Below are positions 13,037-25,800 of a stretch of 64,000 nt of DNA, piece after piece (positions within the stretch are counted from its first letter, which is position 1; each line of letters starts with the position of its first letter). The notes under the pieces are model-generated. The model was given only the letters and a program-made list of their open reading frames with translations. It had not been told where the DNA came from and made no database searches. The position numbers were made by a program, and so were the translations under genes. The DNA is from Lasiosphaeria ovina (lineage: Eukaryota > Ascomycota > Sordariomycetes > Sordariales > Lasiosphaeriaceae), in NCBI GenBank assembly GCA_033439765.1, contig JAULSN010000002.1:3906001-3970000 (forward strand), in the 5' to 3' direction.

Positions 13037-16000
13037 AGAACGGCATTCCGGGCTCCATTGGCCCACATGTTGCTGTTTACTGGCCGCAGTTGCGGCGGAA
13101 ATTGCAAGCGGCGCCCTCCCCAACAATATACTTTTAACGAAACGACTAATGAGGTATCTGCGCAAGCGCATGTGTGTCTATAGCTTTTTCATTTCCTCAT
13201 CTTTTTCTCATACATGCGGCAGCCGGGGAGGCGAAATCCGGGTCATGTTGGGGCTCGGCAGAGGTTGGGATACATGGAAGGGGAATCTCAAAGAATGGGA
13301 GGGAGTAAGTAGAAGGGGGGGGGGGGTGTTTATGGCATGTTTGCGAGCCGACGTCGCTTTGCTGGTAGCCGCGCTCATGCTCGTGGGTATTAAACAGTAC
13401 ATAGGTAAATATATTTGGTAATCACAGACAGGTGGCAATGCTGTTTGGAAATAGATGCAAGGATGGCAGGGCAGGGCAGGGGAGGGGATAGGTCAGGCAT
13501 TCGGAGCTTGTAATACATATCCGGCTCTTCGGGGAGTCTGTCTGTCTGTCTCTGTCACTCTCTCTTCGTCTGTCACGGCTTCGGCGCCCCTCCAGCCACG
13601 ACAAACTGGTGTAATTGCCCATACTTCTACGGACTGTACTCGTAGAAAGGGGAGACAGCCAGGTATGTATAGTACGGTACAGATCATCCCGCGCAAGCCC
13701 GTTAGCACTTACACCATTCCACGGTCAATTGCACGACTTGAAGACTGCTGTAAAGTTCTTTGCCCATGACTTCTTTCACGCCCGACTCCAATCGTTTTAG
13801 GCGAGGTTTACTAGGTAGTTACAATGCTTTATCTAGGTAATGAATATTTCAGGCATGATAACGAGAGAGGCGTGTAAAGTTACGAACTGGGCGAGCCCCT
13901 TAGTATGAGGCTGCGGGACAGGGGAGATGGGTACGGGTTAGTAGTGATATATCATTTATTGAATGGTGTTGTCTGTCTTGCGCGAGGCTGCATTTGGATG
14001 TGATAGACAGCCTTGTTTCTTGCATTCAATTCCATGCCTGAAAATATGGGGTGGAAAAGGGGGTGACTGGGAAGAGATGGGATGAATCATGGGAGAAGCA
14101 GAGCAAAACGCCCCCTCGGAAGCAAACGCGTTCGGAAAGGATGAATTTTGACTTCCCCGATGCGGAGCGTGTTTACCAATAATTCATCCCCAGCACACGC
14201 AGGTAAGCCTGGTAGTAATCACTTTAATCGGAGCTAGCGTTCAAGCGGTCGGGGCTTGAGATACGGATAGATTCAAGGTTGGTGCCTGAGATAAAGGGGG
14301 ACAGACGAGGGTAATGTTCAATGGCTTTCACACCTTGGACAGGGACAGGACGGGATCTGGTCCAACCGGCCGGTTCGTATGTACTTGTACATAGATGTTG
14401 GGATGGCAGATAATACAGTCGGAGGGTAAATACGCGTGACTACCTGCCAAGTTGCAATGGTTTTTTTCTTTTTCTTACGTCACCAGGCGTCCTGTTCTTG
14501 GGTAGGACGCAGGTATGAATTTGTCTGTGCCTTCTCCGCCTTCTTGGCCTCATCTTGGCAAACACAGACCGGAAGGGGAGCTGGAGAGCAGAAAAGGGGG
14601 GGCCAAGATCGGATGGATACGACACGACAGACGAACAGACGGCACAGATTGCGCCACGGCGGCGCTGCACCCTTCTTTCTTTTCTTCCTTCTTCCTCAAC
14701 GGCCGCTTGGGTTCGGTCCCCCGGTAGCACCCCGGAAGGGCCGGTCAGTCGGGGCACGGTGGCGTCGGCGGGCCAGCGGCGGCAGCGGCCAAAGGGGGTG
14801 GGTGGTGTGGGTGGTCACAGCCTGGAATAATACCCACCCACTCACCCACCTGCAAGCAGAAGCAGGCACTGACCGAAGGGGAAGGTCAAGCCAGGATTGG
14901 CGGGCCAGCCAAGGTAAGCTCCTGGCGGGGAGTTTATTATTATAAGATAAGCCCATGTCCCGGTGCGGCGCCGCCGCTGTCGAGTGAGCACAGCACACAC
15001 AGCACAGCGCCGAGAGCACGCCCAGCGGTGGCGGGTAGGTTACTGGTGAGCAACAAAAGAGTTTGAGCACCTCATGCCGGGATGGGGATGGGGGTGACGT
15101 GATATGCCCCTGGCGAAGCCTCACTCTCTCACTCTCTGCCATTCAATGTTTTTTTTTTATGACGCGCGAGTCGGTACTGTAGGTCGTGGATGAGAAAGGG
15201 CGTTGAGTGAGGTGCCTGAGGACCTTGGATTTCTATTGGCCTGCCTATGATGATGAGAGAATTAATCCTGTATTATTCCGTAAGCCTGTACGTATGTACA
15301 GTACAATTGGTCCACGGGTTCTTTCATGAGATGATAGAGCTGTTGTCGGCCGTCTAATTGGCAGCACATTGAAACAATAACAGAACATCGAGACTATCAC
15401 TTGTCTTTTACCTACTGTAGGCAAGGAGACCTCCTGGAAAACGAGGGCAAAGAATGGGCCGGTTCCTACGAGGGCAGTAACGGCGATAGGTGGATCCCGC
15501 TGCGACGTCCGACCTGAGACCTGGGCTGCTCAGCCGCCACCAACCTGCCGGTGGGCTCTCTGCACTCTGCAGCCCGATGCCAGGTTTACCAGCATCACGT
15601 CACGCTACCTGCCAGCTTCTGCCAGCTTCTGCTGAGGTGTGTTACTGCCTGCTCCGTGCATCCATACCTAGGTAACACCCCGTGGCTGACTGCAGTTACT
15701 AGTTACTGAATGAATAGGAGTCGTTTGCTCACTACAGAGTATTGCCGGCCGGCATCGTACCTGCCTTCCCTTGCCTGCAGTCATACACCGCGGGCTCTCG
15801 GAGCTGGGTCCAATTTAGAGCCCTGGCCCCAACAACATCTCGGCATGCCGCTGTGGGCCAGTCCTGAAAGCGGCCCGCTCTGAACTTGAATCATCTCAAG
15901 TTCTCAACGGTCGCTGGGCAAAAAACAGGTCTTGTCGCGATGGAAAGATCAAATCTGACGGAAAAAAATTGACATTATTTTAAGGGGAACGAGAATAATG

Positions 16001-18587
16001 TACGCAGACTGGTCTTTTCTTGTTCCTTTCATGTGATTATAGTACTACTGATTCGCGATCGGTCCTCATGGCGTTCCCTGGCTGATTGTTACCTATTCCA
16101 TGAACACGAAAGGGTACGCTAGGCAACGCAGATCCGGCTGCTTCCAGAGCTGGGAGCCATGGACATTTGTTGTTCCGATGGATATCGGAAAACTAAAAAC
16201 CGCCCACGTAGTATTCCGTATCGCCCGAGGATTAGTGTAAATACTACCCAACTCCTACCGAAGTGCGTGATCAGAGTCTGGAAGGGCCCATGCGCTATTG
16301 TCGTCGGGCGCCTTACAGAGTAGGTTGTTTGCTTCGCAGCGCCGATAGTATATGGCTGATGCAAACCCCAAAGGATCGAAGGGTTATTTCATGGTCTGCA
16401 CAGAACGACTTCATGGATTGTCGGCCTTGGTCTTGAACCTTTTTGAACCAATTTTTGCAGGACATCAATCAGAGTTCGGAGATTGTCCTCGTCAAATATT
16501 CCATTTCCCAAACGGTCCTCGGATCTCGATTTTACGAACCGATTGGGCACGCTTTTCAGGGGGGGGAATCTCGCTTACACGGAGATTTTATTTTCTTGGG
16601 TTGCCTGCGCTTCCAGACACGTCGGCGCGATACCCCAGTGGAGCCCAGTGGAGAAGCGCGTGCATTTCCTTTCGCGCTATAAAATCATGCACGTCCTCGA
16701 GCCAGCGAGCCAGCGAGCCAGCGAGCCAGCCATTCATTCCATTGTTCTACCACGGATTCATTGCTGTCTGTCAATAATATCCGGACATGACAATGAGGAG
16801 CTACCGAGGAGGACAAGTACCAGGAAGGAGAATGACTGGTCACCTTTGAGTTTGGAGGGACTCGTCAGGAAACGGGCACGTCTTGGCCTTATATCCGGCC
16901 GCGCCAGCTCATTTGTACCTGCGTCGACAAGCTTGGCGTCAGCTATAATATGCCCCCGGACCGTTATCAGTCGTTAATTGCGCAGCCAAGGTGCGACCAT
17001 GAAAGCCTTCCATCGTCGGACCGTTGGAATCCCAAGCTCCCACCCAAAGAAAGGTAAGAGGTTACATACATGGCATTGCGTACATACTGCGTACATGTAC
17101 ATACTCCGAGATGGCCGTAAATCCTGACGGCGGGGCGCTGGGAGGCACAGCATGCACCGAACCGTTGTCACGGCATCCTCCTTCTCTGAAGCAAACTCTG
17201 TTTGCGTGACAACTTATAATACCGCCCAACAGAGCCAACAACCAAACTGCGGAGCATTGTAAGTAATAGTCAAGCGGGTCACAGTATCCGCGTAAACGAA
17301 CACTACATATGTAAAATCACTAGTCGACGTTTCCATCTTGGCGCAGTGAAATCTCATGGTCCTGAGATGCTCATCCCGTCACTTGATCGGAGGCCGTCTT
17401 CTCATGGCGAACAGGTTCTCGACGGTTCAAAGCCTCAAAATCCATGCGTAGAACGGGCGTATTGTAGCTGTTCCCACTCCGTCGCCCTCGTCTCATCACT
17501 GTCAGCGTAGGGCCGCGTCATTCGTCGATAAAAGATAAAAACCAATAATGGCTGCACTGGAAGGGTAAGCAGCCCTCTGTTGGTGGCCCGACGCAACCCT
17601 CTCCACCGCCAAGGTGGTAAGTACCCAGCGGGGGCTGATGAAAGAGGAAAGGGCGTTCGATAGAACCAGCATGGCGCATCTCAGGCCATGCAACTGCGGT
17701 GACTGCCCCCACCCTCAACTCCACCTCCTCCAAAGGGCTGGAAGGACCTGGGCACTTTGGGGGCAGGCCAGGCCAGGACAGCCAAGGGCAGCCTGCCGCC
17801 CCAGCCAAGCAGCGCCCCCAGCCGCTGCATGACAAAACCGATCATCTCCCGCTCGTTTCCCCTCGGGGGACCGCTGATCTTCGCGCCTTCTCGAACTCCC
17901 GTCCACATCGACTTACACCGGGACCCGACGTCGTGAGTCTCAACTTCCATCGAAGGATCCCGAAGAGAAAGCCTGGGCCGGGCAACAAACAAAGAAAGGG
18001 GCCGCAGCAGGGGGGCACACGAATCCCCACGGCGTCTCTTTCTTCCTCTGCAGCACCCAAAACAGCGAGCGGCGGCATTGTTGCGCAAATTCGTCTTCGT
18101 CGAGGCAACCTTGTCTCATTGGTGTCAGCGTCCGCCCTCGCACGGCAGCTCCCTTATTTACCCGTCAGCCCATATTGGTCCACCCGCCGAATGAGTCGGG
18201 CCCGCGTCGACAACGACATCGACACGACGCTACTACGCAGGCTCTGCTCCGTCACCTGGCAGTCCTGCACATTACCTTAGGTAGGCAGGCGTCTGGAGAG
18301 CCATAGCGTGTGTGTTCAGTACTCGGGGCACCCACCGCCAAAGCCGCCGGGCTCAGCCGCTTCGCGAGATATAGAGGGACCAAGGGGCCGTGACGTCGCC
18401 TTCGGCTTCCTGCGACACCTCCCACTGAGACGAGACACTCGAGCCCGCCGCCGTCCGACGACGACGTCAATCCGCTCCCCCCCAGACCTCACTGACCCAG
18501 CCGGTCGGGTACCCAGTCACTCGTTTCCTCGGATTGTTGCACAGTGATGTTGCACCAACCTCGACGCCAGACACTCCCCGCCGCGAT
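13037..18587. other. 5.5-kb intergenic region between cul4 and the GPI-protein gene
   Basis: I find no supportable gene here. Open frames are short, compositionally biased and lack domain signals. Contents: a poly-G run near 13316-13326; a GC-rich purine/pyrimidine-biased stretch at about 14550-15080; a perfect fourfold GAGCCAGC repeat at 16699-16730; and several ACCTAGGTA-like motifs (for example near 15667). The last ~600 nt before 18588 should hold the promoter and leader of the next gene. Confidence 0.6.
16699..16730 (+). repeat. 8-bp tandem repeat (GAGCCAGC x4)
   Basis: Four perfect consecutive copies of GAGCCAGC occur in intergenic DNA. No coding or regulatory role is evident. Confidence 0.9.
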
Positions 18588-19774
18588 ATGATGGCTTCTG
18601 CTATCCCGCTCCCGCTCTCCCCAGATCGTAGGGTCTCCGCCGTGCTCTCTCCCTCTCGGTCGGTTTCCCGCCAACCTCGGACGTCATGGACCGCTGTGCT
18701 CGCCATCCTGGCCTGCCTCGTCTGCCACGCCCTGGCCCTCACGGCTGACGCCGCTGAACCTCTCGAGACTTTGGTCATCGACACGAGGGTGCCGTACCGC
18801 ATTGGCCAAAGCTGGAATATGCTGAGCCCTGAAGAGGTCGAGCTGCACCGCCTCGGAAAGCGCGCCACTACCAGCACCACGCCTCAGGTATTCACCACCA
18901 CGTTCGAGATTGCCGTGTCGACCGTGACACCAGACGTCACGAACACTGCCCCGTTGAGCGCGCTTCCCAGTCCGCTCGACGGCGCCTTGTCGGCAAACTT
19001 CACGCCCAACGCCGACAACACCCCAAGCACGTGCGCAATATTCATCAACTCGTTTCTAACGGATCCGACATTCAAGCAGTGCTACCCGCTGTCACTATTA
19101 CTCCAAGTGAGTCGGTCCTACAGCCGGTCCCTATTGTCTCTCAGCTAATCGGGTTTCTTTTTCAGGGGTCCAAGTCGTTCTTCGACGCGGAAAAGTCGCT
19201 CGTAGGTATCACACAGACTCTAGATGCGACATGCCGGCCCAATGCCACGTTTTGCAACACGTACCTTTCGGGTCTTGCCCAGAACCTCACATCCACCCAG
19301 CACTGTGGCAACGACTACAATCTAGGAAACTCGGTGGTCATACAGGCCCACCTAGCCATGATAGCCTACGCACCGCTGTACAGCGCTGGCTGTCTCAAGG
19401 ATCCGCAGACGTCTGCGTACTGTTTTGCGACTGCTGTCCGAAATACCACCAACTTTACAAATACGTATTTCTACTTCCTACCTCTCAACATGTCTCTCCC
19501 GGGCTCCACCCTCCCGACCTGCGGTGCCTGTACCCAGCAGACCATGGAAGTCTACCACGCTGCCACGGCCAACCGACAGCAGCCTGTGGTTAACAATTAT
19601 GTCGCGGCTGCTAAGCAAGTCAACACAATATGTGGGCCGGGTTTCGTCAATGAGACACTCGCCGACCAGCTTGTCGCTGCCAGCACTTCCTTCGCCCCAG
19701 GCCGGCCAGCTGCCTCACCCGCGTGGTTGTACATGACAGTACCCCTTCTGGCCATGCTGCAGTGGCTTCTCTAA
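18588..19774 (+). CDS. Secreted, probably GPI-anchored Cys-containing protein of unknown function
   Basis: Exons are 18588-19106 and 19166-19774 (phase-0 intron of 59 nt, GTGAGT...TTTTTCAG), giving 375 residues. After a Ser/Pro/Arg-rich stretch of about 37 residues comes a hydrophobic segment (AVLAILACLVCHALALTADA), read as a signal peptide or signal anchor. The mature part has repeated Cys residues (CAIF, FKQC, CRPNATFC, CGNDYN, GCLKD, CGACTQQ, ICGPG), several N-glycosylation sequons and a C-terminal hydrophobic tail after a small-residue region (GRPAASPAW...LLAMLQWLL), the pattern of a GPI-anchor signal. It resembles a widespread fungal family annotated only as a domain of unknown function. 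Adjacent ATG codons at 18588 and 18591 are both possible starts. A cell-wall or plasma-membrane surface role is inference only. Confidence 0.85.
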
Positions 19775-20711
19775 GCACAGCCAAACTGAATATCCTTTTC
19801 CTGTTTGCACAGGTCGGCAAAATCTATCCGTCGCCACTTTTTTTTTTTATTGAATTAATTTTCGACAGCGTTCAGGACCTTCGAAGCCCCGCCGGGGCGA
19901 GGAGTCCTACGCACATACTTTGGGATATTTTCATGGTTTCACTCAACAATCGATACCCCTTCTCGCCTCGAAACAGGCACCACCTATTTTATTTTGGGTC
20001 CCTCCCGCCCTGACTAATATGGCCAGCGGCGGGCTTTGTCCTTTTCTTGGCCACAATTGTTCATACGATTTGCCCTTGATCTTACATACCTACCTTTAAT
20101 ATGTTTCGAATTTCACTTGAACATGTTTACGGATTTTTTGGACTTTCGGTCTGGGAAAGACGCTGTTTATGGCCGACGGAGGAGACATCAAACCGGATTT
20201 CCAAAGCAAGAAACCGCGTGCGATCCATATGGGGAGCCCTTGTTCACGGGACAAGCGAACGAGTAGACGGTCTCTCCGAAGGATGTTTTACTTGGATTTA
20301 GGGCTGGCGTTTTTGAGGGCATATTTGACCCCCTCGATATCGGAGGGGAGGGTCCGGATATTAAAAGTTTGGCTTTTTGTCTCTGGAGTGTTGCAAAATG
20401 TAGCAACTCCAGCTGGCCTTTGCAAGAGAGACGGACTTGCCGGCCGTTTGACATTTTGATGATATTCTACTACTTAACTTTCGTGTACATACATTTTACT
20501 ATCAACCCTTTTTCCCTTCTTTTTTCTTCAAAGATAGGGACATGTAACATTATGCTGCGGCTAGCGTCGCTATTCAATGAATTGAATAATAACGAATATG
20601 AAACGCCCAACTGTGTTTGTGAGTGAGAGCTTGTTGTGCTTTCTTTCGTCTGTGGTTGAGTTGAGTAGTTGCAGGGGCAGGTCTGTTCTACTTGCCGTGC
20701 TTTCATCTTTG

Positions 20712-20750
<39 letters not shown>
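20712..20750 (+). repeat. CTTT microsatellite
   Basis: About ten uninterrupted CTTT units lie in intergenic DNA. Confidence 0.95.
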
Positions 20751-21635
20751 ATAAACTTTACCACGGTAGCCTCCTCTCTAGGCCGTCCGCCATCGAGTGT
20801 ATACACATGATGGCATTATTAGCCTTGATCTCTAGGAAAGGGTTCAGTGATCAGGCATCCACTATTTGTCTCACTTTCTGTTTTATGCTATTTAGGTTCG
20901 TGTCGTATAGCTACTTGGAGCTCGGGATTTGTTCGTGCAAGGTCTGGCGGTCTTGGTTCTAGGGTTGTGAGTTCTGTGCGTTGAGTTGTGGTCAGCCTAC
21001 AGTCCGAAGACAGGAGTATGGTGGTGTGTGTGCCGGTTGGGCCAGCGTTTTTTATTTCAGCCTCCCTTTCTTTTTGTGTACCTTCCAAACTAGTTATTCA
21101 AGCCTAGGCGAGTCAAAGTGAATCATTTACGCTCTGTTTATCGAGCTGCCGCATGTGTGTTGGTAGACTCGTGTTGCCCCTCATAAGGAGCAGCTAAGTA
21201 GGTAGATCGATGCCTCGTCGGTAGTGCCCGGGCTAGATGAATATATGTCACTCCCATGTTCCTTGGCCTGGTCTCACCCCGGGTCTTATGAGGACAGGCT
21301 AGATTCTAACAAGCTGAATCGGTAGGGACTCAGCTTTGTCCGCAGGCGGCACTGATCCAGTCAGGGAATACTCTCGCACCAAGGCTTCTTCGCGAATAGG
21401 TATCTCTCACTGTTATAAGCTCTGGCACCGAAGCTACAACTAAGCCAGAGCTACGGTTGTTTAGGTATTCTACACCCATAAAGGCACTCCTGGACGGTAG
21501 CTGAGCTATGTCATGATATGCCTTCTACGCGTCACCATACACGACAGAACGGCCGGTATGACTCTGTCGGTGCCGTTCAATTGTTTGACTTTTTTGGCTG
21601 TACCGCGGCAAATTCCTGTGTCCACTTTTAGTGCG

Positions 21636-21880
21636 TGCGTGGTGATTGATGGGTATAAGCCATTTCACTTCGTGATAAATCTGACTGGAAGTCCCTCCTT
21701 GAGTAGAAGAGCCTCCTTGAGCAGACGAAATAATACATACACGATAGAAAGATTCAGTTGAGGCTCATAATGTGCTCCGCTATCTGTGTGTGTGCGAGGT
21801 GAAGGGTATGAACCATCTCACTTTCGTGGTAGATCTAACTTGTGGAAGTCGCTCTTAGAGTAGCCGACCGAATAAATATA
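21636..21880 (+). repeat. Imperfect ~155-bp-period direct duplication
   Basis: Two diverged copies can be read. GGGTATAAGCCATTTCACTT near 21649 corresponds to GGGTATGAACCATCTCACTT near 21804. Both are followed by a related CGTG(A/G)TA(A/G)ATCT motif, then GGAAGTC and GAGTAG. The trailing segments GTGCTCCGCTATCTGTG and GTGCTCAGTTATCTGTG also match. Differences are largely transitions, which would suit decay of an old repeat or transposon fragment, perhaps by RIP. Confidence 0.65.
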
Positions 21881-22699
21881 TGTGCTCAGTTATCTGTGCT
21901 GGAAGTTACAGATATTCTATAGTTGGCAAACACAACTGACTATAACATAAATCATGGACTCCAGATCGTTCTCTCTGGTATTACTGTGAACAGGAGAGTC
22001 GAGTGTGGTGGAGATAAACCCAGACATGCTGAGAGTGATTGGACGATGTGTATGTAAATTTCACACCAGAGGCAGACACAATCCTTCAACAAACTTGCTT
22101 GACTGACTTAGGTGGATCCCTGTGAGCTGAATGCCTCGTCCACTCCAGCCGTGGGTGTTCCATGTCAACCTCTAGTTGAGCAGGTAGACACACCATGCTA
22201 ACTCCAAGTCAAGAACACGCAGTAATGAGTGGCACAAAGGGACAAAAACGCCTATAAAGATCCAAGGCTGTTGCGTCTCCCGGACTTAGCCCGCTACCAT
22301 AGCACTAAAGCATAGGCTACGAAGGACGAAGACTTTCACCTTTTTTTTTTCATAAAACATTTCTTAATCCGTCCCCTTCCTGAATTGTACGTTGTCCAAT
22401 AATTCCCCTTTCTGCCAAAGAAATCAACCGACAGAGTACCTACCTAGGGTGATAAATGAGTTTGCTAGGTACCCATAGGACCTAGAACAAACGTAAACCT
22501 TCTCGTCACACGCCTGTACTATCGCAAAGAGAGAAATGAGAAAAGATTACAAGCCTGTGGCCAATCAAGGACAGTCCGAGCTGACTTCCTCAAATAAAAA
22601 AAAACAAAAAAGACCGAACTGTGGAGCCAACTATCAAGTATACCCCATTACGGCCCCATTCTCTCAACATCTCGGTTTCTGCGGTAGGCAAGCAAGCAA

Positions 22700-22770
22700 G
22701 CATCAGTGGTTTAGTGGTAAAATCCATTGTTGCCATCGATGGGCCCCGTGTTCGATTCACGGCTGATGCA
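22700..22770 (+). tRNA. tRNA-Gly (anticodon GCC)
   Basis: The 71-nt intronless gene folds as a cloverleaf. The acceptor stem GCATCAG (22700-22706) pairs with CTGATGC (22763-22769), with discriminator A at 22770. The D arm has TGGTTTAGTGG (A box). The anticodon stem CATTG/CGATG encloses loop TTGCCAT with anticodon GCC at 22732-22734. The T arm is CCGTG/CACGG around TTCGATT (B box). This is the only tRNA I recognise in the window, and it stands alone in the gene desert. It would decode GGC and GGU. Confidence 0.97.
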
Positions 22771-22794
22771 TGGCCTAAGAAAAACAACTTTCTG

Positions 22795-22809
22795 TTTTCC
22801 TTTTTTTTT
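22795..22809 (+). terminator. Pol III terminator for tRNA-Gly
   Basis: A TTTT (22795-22798) followed by T9 (22801-22809) lies 25-39 nt after the tRNA, in the position expected for Pol III termination. Confidence 0.7.
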
Positions 22810-25800
22810 GCATCCGTTGATTTCACCTCATGGGCTGGCTGCATGCATTACACAGGTACTCATCCTTTTTTTGCTGGACAATTGGTAAGGTACCTAGGTA
22901 CAGTCAATCAGCACGCAAATCAACCAGCCTGGAGGTACCTTACCCCTATTAAACCAATAACAACAACAACAACGCCCGCACGCGGTATCAGCCTTGCAGG
23001 CGAAACACTGCAACACAGCCAAGGCAGCTCAAGAGAGGCATGGAAGTACAAGAGCCAGGCAGAAAGGCGTATGCTTGAACGCCCTGCCCCGGACACCCCC
23101 AAACTTAGATATCGAAGACAAAAAAAAACCCAGCCCACCGGGTTCGGACAGGCATTCTTTGTCCTCCCCCGCAAACCGGCAAGCGACACGGGCTTCGGAG
23201 GTAATGCGACCATGCCGCTCCCCAGTTCCGGGAGGGAGGGAGTGAGAGTGTAATAATAATGGTAGGTAGCTACAGCCGCCACCGGCTGGCCTGCCACCAG
23301 GTCACACACATGTACACCACGCAATAGCACTTGGTACATGTATCGAGACACTACGTCAACGACAATGCCCGTTTTTTGTTACGCGGCTTTCCCCGCCACG
23401 TTGGGCCTAAGCCCCCCCATCTATCGGCATCATGCCCGTCTTCATACCGGCCTTGGTCTTCCCTGCCCATAAGTGGCCAACGGGAATGGCGACTGCAGAG
23501 GCGTTCAGTCACCTAGGCTGTTCCTCGTAGCTAGCTGACTAGGTAGGTAGCCAAGTTTGGGGAGTGCCGTGGGGCTGCTTGTCCGACGACAACAAAACCA
23601 AAACAAGCCACCCGAACCAGAAATGATACGAAGAGTGAAAGGAAACTTGCCACTTAAGCCTAGCCGAGGTATGATAGTTAGGTAGGTGACTTGCGTGTTT
23701 GTATGCACATGTGTATGTACTCGAGACACAGGCCAATCAACTGATCCAGAAACCTATGATATCACACATATCACCCATTATACTTTCTCATGCACTGTGC
23801 CGGAGAAAAAAAAGCAGCAACAAGGAGGGGGCGAGCTATAGCCGACAGCAAGACGGGAAAGCTGCTAGTGATTGCTTTGCCTCCGAGCTCAAGCAGGCCG
23901 TGGTCTCCGAGCTGACCGAGGAACCATCAACCACGAGAAATCAATCCCCAAGGAGCTTCTCAGTCGGCATTGATGGTGGCGAGAACTATACCCCATTTCA
24001 AAGACAACACATCGACACTTATCGGAACTGTACGAGCAAGTGAAGCTACCCAGCTGGGTGGAAGCAGTTGGCAGCAAACACACTGGGCTCGATTCTCAGG
24101 ACGCGGGCCACAAGCTGCGCCGTTCGGTAGCGGCGGCCTCCTGAGTTCCCGGTTCAGCAGTGAAAAGCGACAGAGCGGCTCAGCAGAGGGCATTGCGAAT
24201 TCCACATCAACACCAAGAGTGAGTTTAGAGCAAAAAGCCATGTATGGTGTTCCGGGAAGGCAAGTACCGCGCAACAAGCAGGGTAAATGATGCCCAGGTC
24301 AGGCCCTGTTTTGCGGTTAGCAAGTTCTCGTGAGACAGAACTGACACGACGGAGCTGATAAGCAAATCTGTGTTCCAGGCTCATTTTTCCCGGCCGGATG
24401 GCGATATGTCGGTGTCGAGGTCGGGGACCGGCAAATGTAAGCCCTGCAGACACGCCCTCAGGGGCGCCCAAGTAAACGCCGGCAGCCTCTAGACAGTCGT
24501 CCCATCCGCCGCGCGCGATCCAAAGAAGACGTTTATACCCACAGAAATCGACGACACTCTCCAAATCCAAGCAAGTTATGCATCGTGACACATCACGACA
24601 TCAGCCTGCTTGTCCTGGTGGCGCCAGAAAACCCCACAGCACAGAAAGCTACCGGTTGGAGCCATAGAGCGGCACTTGGGGAGGCAATGGTCTGCAGGGA
24701 GGGTAATTGCTGTATATTGGGATGGAGACAGCCTTGTTCTTTGTCTGGTCGGTCCCAGTAAACGGGGAACGTCGGGGGCAAGCTGGTCGTGCTGGATTGG
24801 GATTGCGTGCAAATAGGGTCTTTTCGCTCGAGTAACAGGTAACGTTGCAGATCGAGTCCTCTCCAAACCGGAAAGGACCCTTTAACAATTACGCCAAGCG
24901 GCTGTAAAGCAATCAAGCCATTCCCGGTTGAGGAGCCGGTCTCGGGCGGGATGAGGCATTCGCTTGGAACAATTCCCGCGCAGGCTCTGGCGGGGGCAGC
25001 AAGAAAACTCTGTCTTTCCAGGAACCTGGAGGACCTCATATTAGACGGCGCATATTAAATGATGCAACCACGAGTGCCCGCCTTCACCAGTGGCCCTGGC
25101 TCCAACGTCCCGATATGAAGCCGACCACGAGCCCGTGTCAGCCAAGAAGGGCAACTCTATATGATGGGGACAGACGAATCTGGCAAACAAACATTTACCC
25201 GGGTTCTGGCTCTCGTCTATCGAGCGGGCCCCTGCTGTCCCGATCTGCCGTCTCGAGCAGTTTGGTAGGTATCCGACGGTGGCAAGCTGAAACCGTGGTC
25301 ATGATGGTGCGGTGAGGAACCATGGCCGCTGAGCCCGGGGCGTTCAGCAACAGGCGGGCCAGCGTCATGTCATTGAAGAGCCAGTCCGTCGAGGGCGGAG
25401 TTTCTCGATACCGACCAAGAAAGGCAGAATTCAAAAGAGCCAGTCCGTCCGAAGTTGAGTGAGGATCAACAGACTGCAACGCACTCTCCTCAGATCATCG
25501 CATATATGGGGGCCGAGGACAGAGATGGGACGGCGAAACTGGGTGCTTGAACCGGAAAATTTCTAGCATATTAACAATCAGTGGATTGCATGCCGTGGGG
25601 TCGACTGCTACCGTGTCCCTCCGTGATTTTCCCTCGAAGATTTCGAGAAGCCCCTTCAGATTAATTACCCGTGACCGGATATTGGTAGCCAGGGCGGGGG
25701 AGCCAGCTCTCTCTGGGTTGAGGTTTGGGCGACAATTAGCCGCAGTTTCAAGTCTCTCTTGCATGCCGATTAGTTGCAGGCTGCACCGCAACCTCTCGGC

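Larger units (their letters stand above)
19775..22699. other. Intergenic DNA with microsatellite and degenerate duplication
   Basis: No gene is supported. The region starts with the T-rich 3' flank of the GPI-protein gene. It contains a CTTT microsatellite at 20712-20750 and a diverged direct duplication at about 21636-21880. Near its end a TATAAAG (about 22253) is followed, roughly 85 nt later, by T10 (22341-22350); I could not match the DNA between them to a known small RNA. Confidence 0.55.

Noticed and set aside
12494..13171. Minus-strand 225-codon frame over the cul4 3' end
   Set aside because: Antisense shadow of the cullin C-terminus and its intron.
16699..16730. CRISPR-like array from the GAGCCAGC repeats
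   Set aside because: The copies are contiguous with no spacers, and the genome is eukaryotic.
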